DNA of 63,143 nt from Oleiphilaceae bacterium (lineage in GTDB: Bacteria > Pseudomonadota > Gammaproteobacteria > Pseudomonadales > Oleiphilaceae): NCBI GenBank assembly GCA_018334495.1, contig JAGXLV010000009.1, positions 1-63,143 of the forward strand. The letters are read 5' to 3'. Made by a program: the position numbers and the translations under genes. This document shows, one piece after another, positions 35,300 through 43,981 of this stretch (its first letter is position 1; each line of letters opens with the position of its first letter). The notes below the pieces were generated by a model. It saw only the letters and a program-made list of their open reading frames with translations, was not told the DNA's origin and did no database searches.

Positions 35300-36040
35300 A
35301 TGAGTTTCGAAGACAGGATCCGCGCTATCGCAAACGACCGGGAACACGGCTCTTCGGTTCTGGTTGACCGTATCTGTGCCGAGTTCAGGGCGCTTCAAAG
35401 CGAAGAAAATGCAGAGCATCGCCTGCGCTGGGCTTTTCATCAGTTACGCCAGATCGATGCGTCCATGGTGGTTGTGCATCATCTGCTCGATACGCTCGAA
35501 CCCCATGTTGGCAGCGACTTTTTTGCGGAACTGGCGGCCTATGAATCGCGCTGGCAACACATCGATCAGGCCATTGCCAACAAGCTGCTGGCACACCGGG
35601 ATTTCAGCGGCAATACCGTGATCACCCACAGCCACAGCGGCATCCTGGCCCGGGTTATACGTTTGCTTGCCGGCCGTGTTAAGGGGTTGCAGGTCTGTCA
35701 GACTCGATCCGAACCCGGCGGCGAGGGCGAATTGCAGTATCGGGAGCTACAAAAAGCCGGGCTGGACGTACGTTTGGTCAATGACGCGGATCTGCCCGAA
35801 CTGGCGAGCGAGACGGATACGGCCTTCCTCGGTACGGATCAGTACAATAATGACTACTTCGTTAACAAAATTGGCAGCCGCCGCATAGTCGAGTCGATGC
35901 AGGCATTGGGCAAGCCCACCTTCGTGCTGGGCGACTCCCGCAAGAAAGTAGAAGACCTGAAATTTTCAACCAACCTCTTCGAAAAAACACCCTTCGGTGC
36001 AGGGGTAATACTGGTCACTGAAAGCGGTTTTGGCCACTGA
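35300..36040 (+). CDS. eIF2B/ribose-1,5-bisphosphate isomerase-fold protein
   Basis: 246 residues. A helical N-domain (1-95) is followed by a Rossmann-like domain typical of MtnA, archaeal R15P isomerase and eIF2B subunits. THSHSG at 109-114 aligns with the THCNAG/THCNSG active-site loop, so the catalytic cysteine is serine (S111). RSEPGGEG (136-143) matches the substrate arginine loop, and GTDQYNNDYFVNKIG (178-192) keeps the catalytic aspartate D180. It may be an isomerase with altered chemistry or a regulatory relative. A short AAGAAAGGGG site precedes the ATG. It is divergent from the PRPP synthetase paralogue and upstream of aldolase. Confidence 0.7.
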   Translation: MSFEDRIRAIANDREHGSSVLVDRICAEFRALQSEENAEHRLRWAFHQLRQIDASMVVVHHLLDTLEPHVGSDFFAELAAYESRWQHIDQAIANKLLAHRDFSGNTVITHSHSGILARVIRLLAGRVKGLQVCQTRSEPGGEGELQYRELQKAGLDVRLVNDADLPELASETDTAFLGTDQYNNDYFVNKIGSRRIVESMQALGKPTFVLGDSRKKVEDLKFSTNLFEKTPFGAGVILVTESGFGH

Positions 36041-36239
36041 TAAACTGTGTCAGCTTCGCGATGCCAAAGTTTCACCGGTCAGCCCAGGGCCCGGTAAATT
36101 CACGGCACCGGGGATTTCACCCCAGAATGGCAAACAGAGCGTCGAAATCATACGGCGTGAGTTTGTTGCTGCACGTCTTGCTCATGCCGCACAAATCAGC
36201 AACCATGACATGAACCACCAACAAACTAAGGAGGGTTAG

Positions 36240-37262
36240 ATGTCGATCTATGCTCAACTTCAACAAACGATGGACGACATGATCGATGCTGATCGGGGCA
36301 TTCTGGCGGCCGACGAAAGTACCAGCACCATTACCAAGCGCCTGAGCGCCATTGGGGTGGAATCCACTGCGGAAAACCGTCGGTGGTACCGTTCAATGTT
36401 GCTTTCCACGCCGGATTTGGGCCGCTATCTCTGTGGTGTCATCTTTTACGAAGAAACCCTGAACCAGAAAGATGAAAACGGCATGCTATTGCCGGAGCTG
36501 GCCTCCTCCCAGGGAATTATTCCAGGCATCAAGGTGGACAAGGGTAAAGGCGACTTGCCCGGCGCCCCCGGCGACATGATTACCTATGGCCTGGATGGGC
36601 TGGCGGAGAGGCTGAAAGGTTATCGTGACCAGGGTGCCCGCTTTGCCAAGTGGCGGGAGGTCTATCCGATTACCCCGCACAATCCGACGCTCCTTGGCCT
36701 GACTGCCAACGCCGAAACCCTGGCCCGCTATGCCGCCGTCTGCCAGAGCTGCGGCATCGTTCCGATTGTCGAGCCGGAAGTGCTGATTGATGGCGACCAC
36801 AGCATTGAGCGGTCGGCCGAGGTCAATGAGCAGGTCTGGCATTCGGTTTTCCATGCCCTGCATCAGCACGGCGTGAGGCTGGAGCACATGATCCTCAAAC
36901 CCAGTATGGTGACGGCGGGCAAGGAAGCTGACACCCTGTCTCCCGAGGAAGTGGCCGATGCCACCATCCGGATTTTGCGGCGTACCGTGCCAGCGGCGGT
37001 GCCCAGCATCAACTTTCTGTCCGGCGGTCAGACCCCGGAAGAAGCCACGGCCAACCTGAACGCCCTTAACCGGCATCCCGCCACCACGCCCTGGCACTTG
37101 AGCATGTCGTACGGGCGGGCCTTGCAGGAGCCGGCAATGAAGGCCTGGTCGGGCGACAGCGATAAACGGGAGGAGGCTCAGGCCGCCTTGCTTAAACGTG
37201 CACGCCTGAACAGCCTGGCGCGCCGTGGCGAGTATTCGCCGGAGCTGGAAAAAGAGGCATAG
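36240..37262 (+). CDS. Class I fructose-bisphosphate aldolase
   Basis: 340-residue Schiff-base aldolase of the animal/plant type, interconverting fructose 1,6-bisphosphate with DHAP and glyceraldehyde 3-phosphate. Signature ILAADESTSTITKRL near the start, KWREVYPI with a phosphate-site lysine, EPEVLIDGDH and the Schiff-base lysine K220 in MILKPSM. It lacks the long flexible C-terminal tail ending in tyrosine seen in animals. A very strong AAGGAGG lies 6 nt before the ATG, suggesting high expression. Preceded by about 200 nt with no gene. Position beside PRPP/R15P-type genes suggests sugar-phosphate metabolism. Confidence 0.95.
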   Translation: MSIYAQLQQTMDDMIDADRGILAADESTSTITKRLSAIGVESTAENRRWYRSMLLSTPDLGRYLCGVIFYEETLNQKDENGMLLPELASSQGIIPGIKVDKGKGDLPGAPGDMITYGLDGLAERLKGYRDQGARFAKWREVYPITPHNPTLLGLTANAETLARYAAVCQSCGIVPIVEPEVLIDGDHSIERSAEVNEQVWHSVFHALHQHGVRLEHMILKPSMVTAGKEADTLSPEEVADATIRILRRTVPAAVPSINFLSGGQTPEEATANLNALNRHPATTPWHLSMSYGRALQEPAMKAWSGDSDKREEAQAALLKRARLNSLARRGEYSPELEKEA

Positions 37263-37328
37263 GCTGCCGGGTTTTTCGTGAAGGCGGAGAATGCTACGAC
37301 CTGTCAGGCGAACCAGACGGGGCATTAG

Positions 37329-37718
37329 ATGTCGCCTTTGCCAAAATACATTCTCATGCAGGTGCCCGGCGCACTTTTTCTTGGCGTTATTCTGCTTATG
37401 CTTCGTGCCGAAGGCTGGGTGGAAACCGGTACAGCACTGATTATCATGGGGCTGTGGGTCTTGAAGGACGCGCTTCTTTACCCGTTTTCCCGACCAGCCC
37501 TGGAAGACGCCGGGCCTGAGGGCGTTGAACCCCTGGTCGGTGAGCGGGGCACCTGTCTTACCGCGATTAACGGCCTGGGCCTGATTCAGGTGCGTGGTGA
37601 GCACTGGCAGGCCAGGTCCGCCACGGACATTGCTATCGCGCCGGGTAATGCGGTCAGAGTGGTCGGCTTTGAAGGTCGCGTGCTGATCGTGGCACCGGAA
37701 CCGGAAGAGGCGACCTGA
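37329..37718 (+). CDS. Short NfeD-type membrane protein
   Basis: 129 residues: two helices in the first 55 residues, then a soluble OB-like beta barrel (about 68-122: VGERGTCLTAINGLGLIQVRG..., GNAVRVVGFEGRVLIVAPE), the usual NfeD layout. NfeD proteins often pair with stomatin/prohibitin proteins or work alone in membrane quality control; no stomatin gene is adjacent. 66 nt after the aldolase gene. Confidence 0.8.
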   Translation: MSPLPKYILMQVPGALFLGVILLMLRAEGWVETGTALIIMGLWVLKDALLYPFSRPALEDAGPEGVEPLVGERGTCLTAINGLGLIQVRGEHWQARSATDIAIAPGNAVRVVGFEGRVLIVAPEPEEAT

Positions 37719-37815
37719 AATCGCGGTTGATATTGCTGTGCCCGGCAATAGCTATCGCAAACAGGACACGGATCTCACGCGTTGACGACAACGACCCCTT
37801 GCAAGGAAGGCCGTT

Positions 37816-38616
37816 ATGCCGGAACTGCCCGATGTAGAAGTGTACAAGCGCTATATCGATTCCACCTCCCTGAGCAAGACCATTACAGAGGTCGAGGTCC
37901 TCGACTCAAGGGTACTTGTCGATACCAGCCCCGAGGAACTGGCAAGGGCTGCAAAGGGCCGGGCTTTTCAGGAGAGCGATCGGCGGGGCAAGCATCTGTT
38001 TGTCAAGCTGGACGGGGATCACTGGCTGGCATTGCATTTTCGCATGACCAGTTACCCACGTTATTGCAAAAAGGCAAGCGCGGATGACGACCGCGAGTCC
38101 CGTTATGATGCCGTGCGTTTTCATCTGGATAACGGTTATTTACTGGCCTTCAACTCGCGCCGAAAATTGGGGCGCATGCAATTAATAGAAGATCCCGAAT
38201 GGTTTGCGCAGGCGCATGAACTGGGGCCGGATGCCCTGTCACTGGCCGAAGACGAATTTGTCGAGATTATCGATCGGCCGCGGGGCCGGATCAAATCCAC
38301 GCTGATGAACCAGAAGCTGATGAGCGGTATCGGCAATGAATACTCGGATGAAATCCTTTTTCAGGCGCAACTTCATCCGGACCAGCCAGTCGCCTCCCTG
38401 GATGACGCCACCCGCAGGCAGGTGTTTAAGGTCATGACAAGCGTAATCCATGCCGCCATTGAGGCGGGGGTGGATCCGGCCCGTATGCCGGACCGGTTTC
38501 TGATCCCCCGACGCCATGAGGGCGAGCCCTGCCCCCGCTGCGGTACCGGCTTGAAAAAGATCAAGGCGGCGGGCCGTCCCGCTTATATCTGCCCGGAATG
38601 TCAGCCAGAGCCCTGA
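37816..38616 (+). CDS. Fpg/Nei-family DNA glycosylase
   Basis: 266 residues with the formamidopyrimidine/endonuclease VIII layout: the N-terminal proline nucleophile after Met (MPELPDVEVY; D in place of the usual E at position 6), RRGKHLF with K59, a helix-two-turn-helix (NQKLMSGIGNEYSDEILF) and a C-terminal zinc finger with C239, C242, C259 and C262. It removes oxidised bases from DNA by beta/delta elimination. Whether it prefers 8-oxoguanine (Fpg) or oxidised pyrimidines (Nei) is not clear from sequence, so I give no symbol. AAGGA lies 10 nt before the ATG. Confidence 0.9.
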   Translation: MPELPDVEVYKRYIDSTSLSKTITEVEVLDSRVLVDTSPEELARAAKGRAFQESDRRGKHLFVKLDGDHWLALHFRMTSYPRYCKKASADDDRESRYDAVRFHLDNGYLLAFNSRRKLGRMQLIEDPEWFAQAHELGPDALSLAEDEFVEIIDRPRGRIKSTLMNQKLMSGIGNEYSDEILFQAQLHPDQPVASLDDATRRQVFKVMTSVIHAAIEAGVDPARMPDRFLIPRRHEGEPCPRCGTGLKKIKAAGRPAYICPECQPEP

Positions 38617-38646
38617 CGGCCATCGTTGAATGGTTCTGCCTGCGAC

Positions 38647-39624
38647 CTATTGGTTGGGTTTGCGCATGTCCAGCCGCAGGCGATGAATGATCGCGTCGTT
38701 TGCGCCCACAACCAGTTCGGCGTTCTCGTGAATTTCCAGGTCAACGCCATCCTCTTTGGGCCCGAACCACTCCCGGATGCGTGAAAAAGCCATAACCTTG
38801 TTTTCGCCTCCCACCAGGTCCGGCTGCACCCGTTGGTAATGATAAACCGGGTTTCGGTCAAACGTGGCCTGCCACAGGTCCGCCAGTTCGGCCGCCGACA
38901 GTTCCTGCCAGGCCGGGCTGCCGGGTAAACGCACCCGGATTTCCGCGTCCGGAGCCAGATATTGCAGCATCCGGCCGGGATCGCGTGCTCGGATAGCCCC
39001 GTCAATCCCGGTCAGTGTCGCCAGCACCGCCTTGCGCTGGCTGGCGTCGACATCCGGTTGGCTGGCGTCATCGCCGTCAAGTTGCGCCAGGAACTGCTGG
39101 GCGCCGGGCTGGCCGTTTTCACGGGCTGCCGTGCGTATCCAATTCAGGCCCGCCAATTTGTCACCCTGGTCATACAACTGCTTACCGATCACCCATTGGG
39201 CCTCGGCGTTATTTTTCTCGGCCGATTTAAGGTACCAGTATGTCGACAATTCAGGGTCAGCCGCCACGCCCCGGCCTTCGGCGTAGGCTTTGCCGAGCTC
39301 TTCCATGCTGATGGCGTCGCCTGCCTCGGCGGATTTGCGGTACCAGTGAAGCGCTTTTTCGTGGCTTTGCGGCACGCCCAGCCCCTGGGCGTACATGTTG
39401 CCCACGTTCAGCATGCCCTGGCGGCTACCGTTTTGGGCCAGTACCAGGTAACGCTCGAACGCCAGATCGAACTGACCCATCTTGTAAACGGTATAGGCAT
39501 CGAGAACTTCAATCATCTCGCGAGCGTTACGATTGTCGTCATAGGCGGCGGACAAAGGCCAGCTCAGAACCCCGAGCAGGGGTAATGTAACCAGTATTCG
39601 TGCAATGCCGGGAAAGGTGAGCAT
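38647..39624 (-). CDS. Secreted Sel1-repeat protein with C-terminal NTF2-like domain
   Basis: About 325 residues. A signal peptide (MLTFPGIARILVTL...SWPLSA) leads to three or four Sel1/TPR-like repeats (about 50-190, with GMLNVGNMYAQGLGVPQ and AISMEELGKAYAEGRG), an acidic linker, then a SnoaL/NTF2-like cone domain (205-320) carrying EIRVRLPGSPAWQELSAAEL and ending in MRKPNQ. Periplasmic, likely a protein-interaction factor. The second ATG (39624) is favoured: AAAAAGG sits 7 nt before it and only 1 nt before the first. No partner genes. Confidence 0.72.
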   Translation of the reverse strand: MLTFPGIARILVTLPLLGVLSWPLSAAYDDNRNAREMIEVLDAYTVYKMGQFDLAFERYLVLAQNGSRQGMLNVGNMYAQGLGVPQSHEKALHWYRKSAEAGDAISMEELGKAYAEGRGVAADPELSTYWYLKSAEKNNAEAQWVIGKQLYDQGDKLAGLNWIRTAARENGQPGAQQFLAQLDGDDASQPDVDASQRKAVLATLTGIDGAIRARDPGRMLQYLAPDAEIRVRLPGSPAWQELSAAELADLWQATFDRNPVYHYQRVQPDLVGGENKVMAFSRIREWFGPKEDGVDLEIHENAELVVGANDAIIHRLRLDMRKPNQ

Positions 39625-39693
39625 GGGCATACCTTTTTGCTTTCGATGGTCAGCCTGAAAGGGAATTGTCTAAAGGTAATGTAACACTCCCCG

Positions 39694-39734
39694 GCGTAAG
39701 CCGTCCTGGCTTCCTTGGTGGCGAACGCTTACGA
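39694..39734. other. Inverted repeat upstream of the HPF-CSD gene
   Basis: CGTAAGC (39694-39700) and GCTTACG (39728-39734) are perfect 7-mers 27 nt apart with an inner GCC/GGC pair. It lies in the 271-nt gene-free space between the Sel1 gene and the HPF-cold-shock gene. Function unknown; it could be an RNA hairpin or a regulator site. Confidence 0.3.
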
Positions 39735-39901
39735 CTTTGGTCGCTTCCGGATCATGAGAAATCGGTGGTCTGATCGGATTTTTACACCACCAACGCTTGA
39801 AATTGGCCGTCCTCATATCAATCTCTGATGTAGAGGGCGGCGGATACTCGTTATTCCGCCACAACATTATTTAAGCCAGTAAAAACAGGGGTCTCTGATA
39901 G

Positions 39902-40531
39902 ATGCAAATCCCGCTTGAAGTGAAATTCAACGACGTCGATCGTTCCCAATGGCTTGATGACTACATTGAAGAGAGAGTCGAGCGCCTCGACCGTATGTGC
40001 GACAACCTCATTTCCTGCCGTGTGACGGTCGGTCGGGCCCAGCACAGCCACAATACGGGCAACCCTTACAGGGTCCTGGTGGAAGTGACCTTTCCCCCGA
40101 AGAAAGACCTGGTGGTCGACAAACAGGGTACCGTCGGCGATACCCAGGTTCAGTTACGTCCGGTCATCCGGAGGGCGTTCGAGGCCATGGAAAAACGCAT
40201 CCAGAAAGAAACGGACATGCGTAATGGTGATGTTAAACATCATGAGGAGCCCACGGCCATGGTTGTGCGGCTTTTTCCGGAACAGGATTACGGGTTTATC
40301 AAATCGCCCAGCGACAACGAGGAGTATTTTTTCCATCGTAATGCGGTGTTGCATGGAGACTTTGACCGACTGACCCCGGGTACCGAAGTCAGGTTCGAGC
40401 CGCAGATGGGGTACGACGGCCCCCAGGCCAGTTCGGTTCAGGTTGTCAGCAAGCCCGGGGTAGCGGCCACTGACCATCCGGAGAATGGCGCAGAGGCCCC
40501 GGCAGGCTGGGAAGCCCGACCGCAAAAATAG
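39902..40531 (+). CDS. Ribosome-hibernation (HPF/RaiA) and cold-shock domain fusion
   Basis: 209 residues in two modules. Residues 1-105 are the S30AE/HPF/RaiA fold (MQIPLEVKFNDV, RVEVTFPP-like beta strands, then an ARRAFEAMEKRI-type helix), which binds the 30S A/P sites. Residues 115-185 are a cold-shock OB fold with RNP1-like YGFIKS (130-135) and RNP2-like YFFHRNAV (142-149), then an acidic tail. This combines ribosome binding with single-strand nucleic acid binding. The ribosome site is weak (AGGGG 11 nt upstream). DUF2267 follows 35 nt later. Confidence 0.88.
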   Translation: MQIPLEVKFNDVDRSQWLDDYIEERVERLDRMCDNLISCRVTVGRAQHSHNTGNPYRVLVEVTFPPKKDLVVDKQGTVGDTQVQLRPVIRRAFEAMEKRIQKETDMRNGDVKHHEEPTAMVVRLFPEQDYGFIKSPSDNEEYFFHRNAVLHGDFDRLTPGTEVRFEPQMGYDGPQASSVQVVSKPGVAATDHPENGAEAPAGWEARPQK

Positions 40532-40566
40532 CGATTTTCAAGTCAGGAAACCAGAAGGAGCTGCTC

Positions 40567-40956
40567 ATGCAATTTCACGACTTCCTGGGCAAAGTCCAGC
40601 ACCGCGCCCAGTTTGATAACCTGGAAGATGCCTTGCGCGCCACACGTGCGACGCTGAACACCCTGGCTGAGCGCTTGAATGGCAATGAACCCAAGGACAT
40701 TGCCTCGCAGTTGCCCGGGGAAATTGGCCAGCACCTTTTTCCGGAAAGTCCCGGCAAAGGCGAGCGCTTTGATGTCGACACGTTCATTGCCCGGGTCGGG
40801 GAGCGTGAAGGCGTGCCCCTGAATCAGGCAACTCATCATGCCCAGGTAGTGATGGGCACATTGAATGAGGCCGTATCTGCCGGCGAAATGAGCGACGTGC
40901 GCGGCCAACTGCCCAATGACTACGACCTGTTGTTCCAGAAAGTCTGGGCTGATTGA
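40567..40956 (+). CDS. DUF2267 protein
   Basis: 129 residues, all-helical: MQFHDFLGKVQHRAQ, ALRATRATLNTLAERL, IASQLPGEIGQHLF and VRGQLPNDYDLLFQ are typical DUF2267 text. Function unknown; members often sit beside stress genes. GAAGGAG lies 7-8 nt before the ATG. Spacing of 35 nt after the HPF-cold-shock fusion suggests a common stress operon. Confidence 0.85.
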   Translation: MQFHDFLGKVQHRAQFDNLEDALRATRATLNTLAERLNGNEPKDIASQLPGEIGQHLFPESPGKGERFDVDTFIARVGEREGVPLNQATHHAQVVMGTLNEAVSAGEMSDVRGQLPNDYDLLFQKVWAD

Positions 40957-41096
40957 GCGAAAAGGTTCTGCTGTACCGGTTTCGGCGGATCCGAAGCCGG
41001 TTCTTTTTTCATCGGTCTGCCTTGACCGAAAAACCCTTGGATGGCTCGCTTTCGCCCATTAAACTGGGCGTCACTGTAAAGTGACGAGGATGCGAA

Positions 41097-41981
41097 ATGA
41101 CCCCTGCCAGACAAGTGAGCCGGCCAGCGCCAATGGTCACCGGCGAAAAGCCACTGAAAAACAGCGCTGAAGCGGCTGTGTTGCTGGCCGGGTTTATCCG
41201 GCAACACCCCAATCTGTTTATCCTGACCGGGGCCGGCGTGAGTACGGACTCGGGAATACCCGATTATCGGGATGGCGAGGGTGCCTGGAAGCGGAAGCAG
41301 CCCGTTCAGCACCAGGATTTTATGGGCTTCGAGACTGTGCGTCAGCGCTACTGGGGCCGCAGCCTGGTGGGTTGGCCTGTGATGCGCAACGCCCGTCCCA
41401 ACAAGGCCCATCGCTTGTTGGCGGAGCTGGAAAACAGGGCCGGGGCGAGACTGCTGGTCACCCAGAACGTCGACCGTCTGCATCAGCGCGCCGGCAGCCA
41501 GCGCGTGGTCGATCTCCACGGCCGGGCCGATCAGGCGGTCTGCATGAGTTGTGGTTATCGCTGTGAGCGGGACGAAGTGCACGATCGCTGCCATGAGCTC
41601 AATCCCGACTTCCGACATTTTACCGCCGACAGGGCGCCGGACGGTGACGCGGATCTTGAGGTGGATTTCAGCACTTTTCGCGTGGCCGGTTGCCCGCGTT
41701 GTCGCGGTATTCTTAAGCCGGACGTGGTATTTTTTGGTGATAACGTGCCCAGGCCCAGGGTGGCTTCCGCCCTGGATGCCCTCCAGGCCAGCGACGGCCT
41801 GTTGGTCATCGGGTCGTCTCTGATGGTTTATTCGGGTTTCCGATTCTGCCGCCACGCTCATGAGTGGAATAAGCCCATCGCAACCCTGAACATCGGCCGG
41901 ACGCGGGCGGATGCGCTGGTGGGCCTGAAGTTGAATGCGCGTATTACTGAAACCCTGGCGGAGGCTGTGGCGCTTCTTTAA
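41097..41981 (+). CDS. Sirtuin (NAD-dependent protein deacylase)
   Basis: 294-residue Sir2 enzyme. GAGVSTDSGIPDYRD (45-59) binds NAD, TQNVDRLHQRAG (122-133) forms the acyl channel, H141 in DLHG is the catalytic base, and the zinc site uses C149, C152, C199 and C202. The wording (NVDRLH, class II/SIRT4-like) suggests lipoamidase or deacylase rather than classic deacetylase, but that is inference. The basic N-terminus of about 25 residues has no known role. Confidence 0.92.
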   Translation: MTPARQVSRPAPMVTGEKPLKNSAEAAVLLAGFIRQHPNLFILTGAGVSTDSGIPDYRDGEGAWKRKQPVQHQDFMGFETVRQRYWGRSLVGWPVMRNARPNKAHRLLAELENRAGARLLVTQNVDRLHQRAGSQRVVDLHGRADQAVCMSCGYRCERDEVHDRCHELNPDFRHFTADRAPDGDADLEVDFSTFRVAGCPRCRGILKPDVVFFGDNVPRPRVASALDALQASDGLLVIGSSLMVYSGFRFCRHAHEWNKPIATLNIGRTRADALVGLKLNARITETLAEAVALL

Positions 41982-42033
41982 GCCGGACAGGAAGGCGCAG
42001 GCCCGTCCGGCCAGTGCCTTCAGCCCATCAATC

Positions 42034-43029
42034 TCAGCTTGTGCGTGCAGGCGGTGCCATAAACTCCGGCCCCACCGGGTCCTTGATGTTGTCATCCAGA
42101 ATTTGGTCAATCTGTTTCATGGCTTCCGCATCCAGCGACCAGCCTTCCACGTCGCCGATCGGTTCCAGCTGATCGGGCCGGCGCGCACCCCAAAGGGCTG
42201 TGGTTACTTCTTTTCGGTCCAGCAGCCAGCGCAGAGCGAGAGCGAGAACATTTTTGCCCGCGTAATCCCAGGCAAAACGGTCGAGGGCCGCGACCGCGTT
42301 CAGGTATTGCCGGAAGCGCTCACCCTGGAATTTCGGGTCCTTCTGGCGCAGGTCATCTCCCTCAAATTGCGTGTCTTCCCGCATGCGGCCGCTGAGCAAG
42401 CCGCGGCACAGCCCACCATAGGTAATCGTGGCCAGGCCTTTGTCCTTGCAATAAGGGAGGATGTCCTTCTCTATGCCGCGTTCAAACAGGTTGTAGGGCG
42501 GTTGCAGGCTGTGAAGTGGCGCAAACTTAGCAAACTCGTCCATCTGTTCAGGTGAAAAGTTGCTCACGCCAATGGCCCGTATTTTGCCATCCCGATAGAG
42601 CCGTTCCATGGCTTTGGCCGTTTCCTCCATTGGCGTTGCCGGATCAGGCCAATGTATCTGGTAAATGTCGATATGATCGGTCTGCAGCCGTTGCAAGGAA
42701 TCCGCGACTTCCTGTTCGATTCGTGCGGCGGTGGCATCGCGCCAGATATCGCCGCCTTCCGGGTTCCAGTTCAGCCCGGCCTTGGTGGCCAGCACTACAT
42801 CCTTGCGCCGCCCCCCGGCGATGGCCTTGCCCACGATTTCCTCGGACCGGCCGAAACCGTAGACGGGTGCCGTGTCGATCAGGTTGATGCCCTTGTCCAG
42901 GGCGGTCTGAATGGTTGCAATGGACTGCTTTTCATCGGTGCCACCCCACATCCAGCCGCCAATGGCCCAGGTACCAAGGCCGACGGGGGTGGTTTTGAGG
43001 TCGGTATCAGCAAATCTCTGCGATTCCAT
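42034..43029 (-). CDS. Aldo/keto reductase
   Basis: 331-residue NADPH-dependent oxidoreductase of the AKR fold. The catalytic tetrad is present: D52, Y57, K83 and H126 (in IDTAPVYGFG, KAGL and QIHWPDP). Resembles the MocA/YajO group; substrate unknown. AAGGAG lies 8 nt before the ATG. Divergent from the SDR gene. Confidence 0.9.
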   Translation of the reverse strand: MESQRFADTDLKTTPVGLGTWAIGGWMWGGTDEKQSIATIQTALDKGINLIDTAPVYGFGRSEEIVGKAIAGGRRKDVVLATKAGLNWNPEGGDIWRDATAARIEQEVADSLQRLQTDHIDIYQIHWPDPATPMEETAKAMERLYRDGKIRAIGVSNFSPEQMDEFAKFAPLHSLQPPYNLFERGIEKDILPYCKDKGLATITYGGLCRGLLSGRMREDTQFEGDDLRQKDPKFQGERFRQYLNAVAALDRFAWDYAGKNVLALALRWLLDRKEVTTALWGARRPDQLEPIGDVEGWSLDAEAMKQIDQILDDNIKDPVGPEFMAPPARTS

Positions 43030-43187
43030 AAAGCGCTCCTTGCGGTTTTCGGTTGTTATCCGACATTACCAAGCCCGGCCCGCTCAGGTAAATGTCGGGA
43101 TTGCCACGACATGTGAAGGAAACAAGGGAGGGTGTTAGGATTCAGAAGGTTGCAGGATTCCTGCTTAATTATTATAGGAGACAGATT

Positions 43188-43850
43188 ATGGAAACTGTTC
43201 TGATTACTGGCGCGAATCGCGGTATAGGTCTTGAGTTGGCTCGTCATTATGAACGCGAAGGCTGGCAGGTGATCGGTGTTTGTCGCCAGACTTCCGACGA
43301 GCTTGATGAAGTGGCAAGTCGGGTATTTGAGGGCGTCGATGTGACCGATGACGCTCAGGTGAGCTACCTGGCCGGCCAGCTTGTTGATCAGTCCCTTGAT
43401 CTGTTGATCAACAATGCGGGTATCTTGCAGGACGAGAAGCTTGGCACAATAGATTTCGATTCGATCAGAACCCAGATGGAAATCAACGCCTATGGCCCGC
43501 TTCGGGTAACCCAGGCGCTGTTGCCCAATTTGCACGAGGGCAGCAAGATCGCCAATATCACCAGCCGCATGGGTTCTATCGCGGACAACGATTCGGGTGG
43601 GCGCTACGGCTATCGGGCCTCCAAAGCCGCCCTTAATGCTTTCGGTAAATCACTTGCGATGGACCTTAAGCCTCGCGGCATCGCGGTCGCCCAATTGCAC
43701 CCCGGCTATGTCCAGACCCGAATGGTCAGTTTTGGCGGCAAGATTACGCCAGTCGAGGCCGCTTCGGGCCTGGCACAGCGTATCGACGAGCTGACCCTGG
43801 AGAACACCGGTTCGTTTTGGCACAGCAGTGGCGAAGAATTACCCTGGTGA
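43188..43850 (+). CDS. Short-chain dehydrogenase/reductase (C-factor-like)
   Basis: 220 residues. TGANRGIG at 7-14 binds NAD(P), NNAG at 75-78, the serine near 126-130 and YGYRASK with Y142 and K146 complete the active site. The form is that of Myxococcus C-factor (CsgA)-type SDRs. The start at 43188 has AGGAG 8 nt upstream; the upstream part of a longer frame is not coding. Monocistronic, with a hairpin before the next gene. Confidence 0.9.
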   Translation: METVLITGANRGIGLELARHYEREGWQVIGVCRQTSDELDEVASRVFEGVDVTDDAQVSYLAGQLVDQSLDLLINNAGILQDEKLGTIDFDSIRTQMEINAYGPLRVTQALLPNLHEGSKIANITSRMGSIADNDSGGRYGYRASKAALNAFGKSLAMDLKPRGIAVAQLHPGYVQTRMVSFGGKITPVEAASGLAQRIDELTLENTGSFWHSSGEELPW

Positions 43851-43929
43851 GGCAGTCATTCGCGAAGGGCCTTCGGGATACTGCGTATAGATTTGTCATG
43901 GTGATTGGATCAGGTTACAGGCCACGGGG

Positions 43930-43947
43930 AACGGGAATTGTCCCGTT
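43930..43947. terminator. Hairpin between the SDR and outer-membrane protein genes
   Basis: AACGGGA-ATTG-TCCCGTT, a perfect 7-bp stem, 80 nt after the SDR stop and 34 nt before the next ATG. Lacks a long T-run, so it may be a weak terminator or a leader stem for the outer-membrane protein mRNA. Confidence 0.45.
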
Positions 43948-43981
43948 TCCATTGCAGTGATTTTTCAAAAAGGAAGTATAA

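Noticed and set aside
36486..37748. 420-codon antisense frame through the aldolase and NfeD genes
   Set aside because: Both plus-strand genes are clear; antisense length is a GC-rich codon-bias effect.
40920..42110. 396-codon frame antisense to the sirtuin gene
   Set aside because: Overlaps a complete sirtuin with all catalytic and zinc residues.
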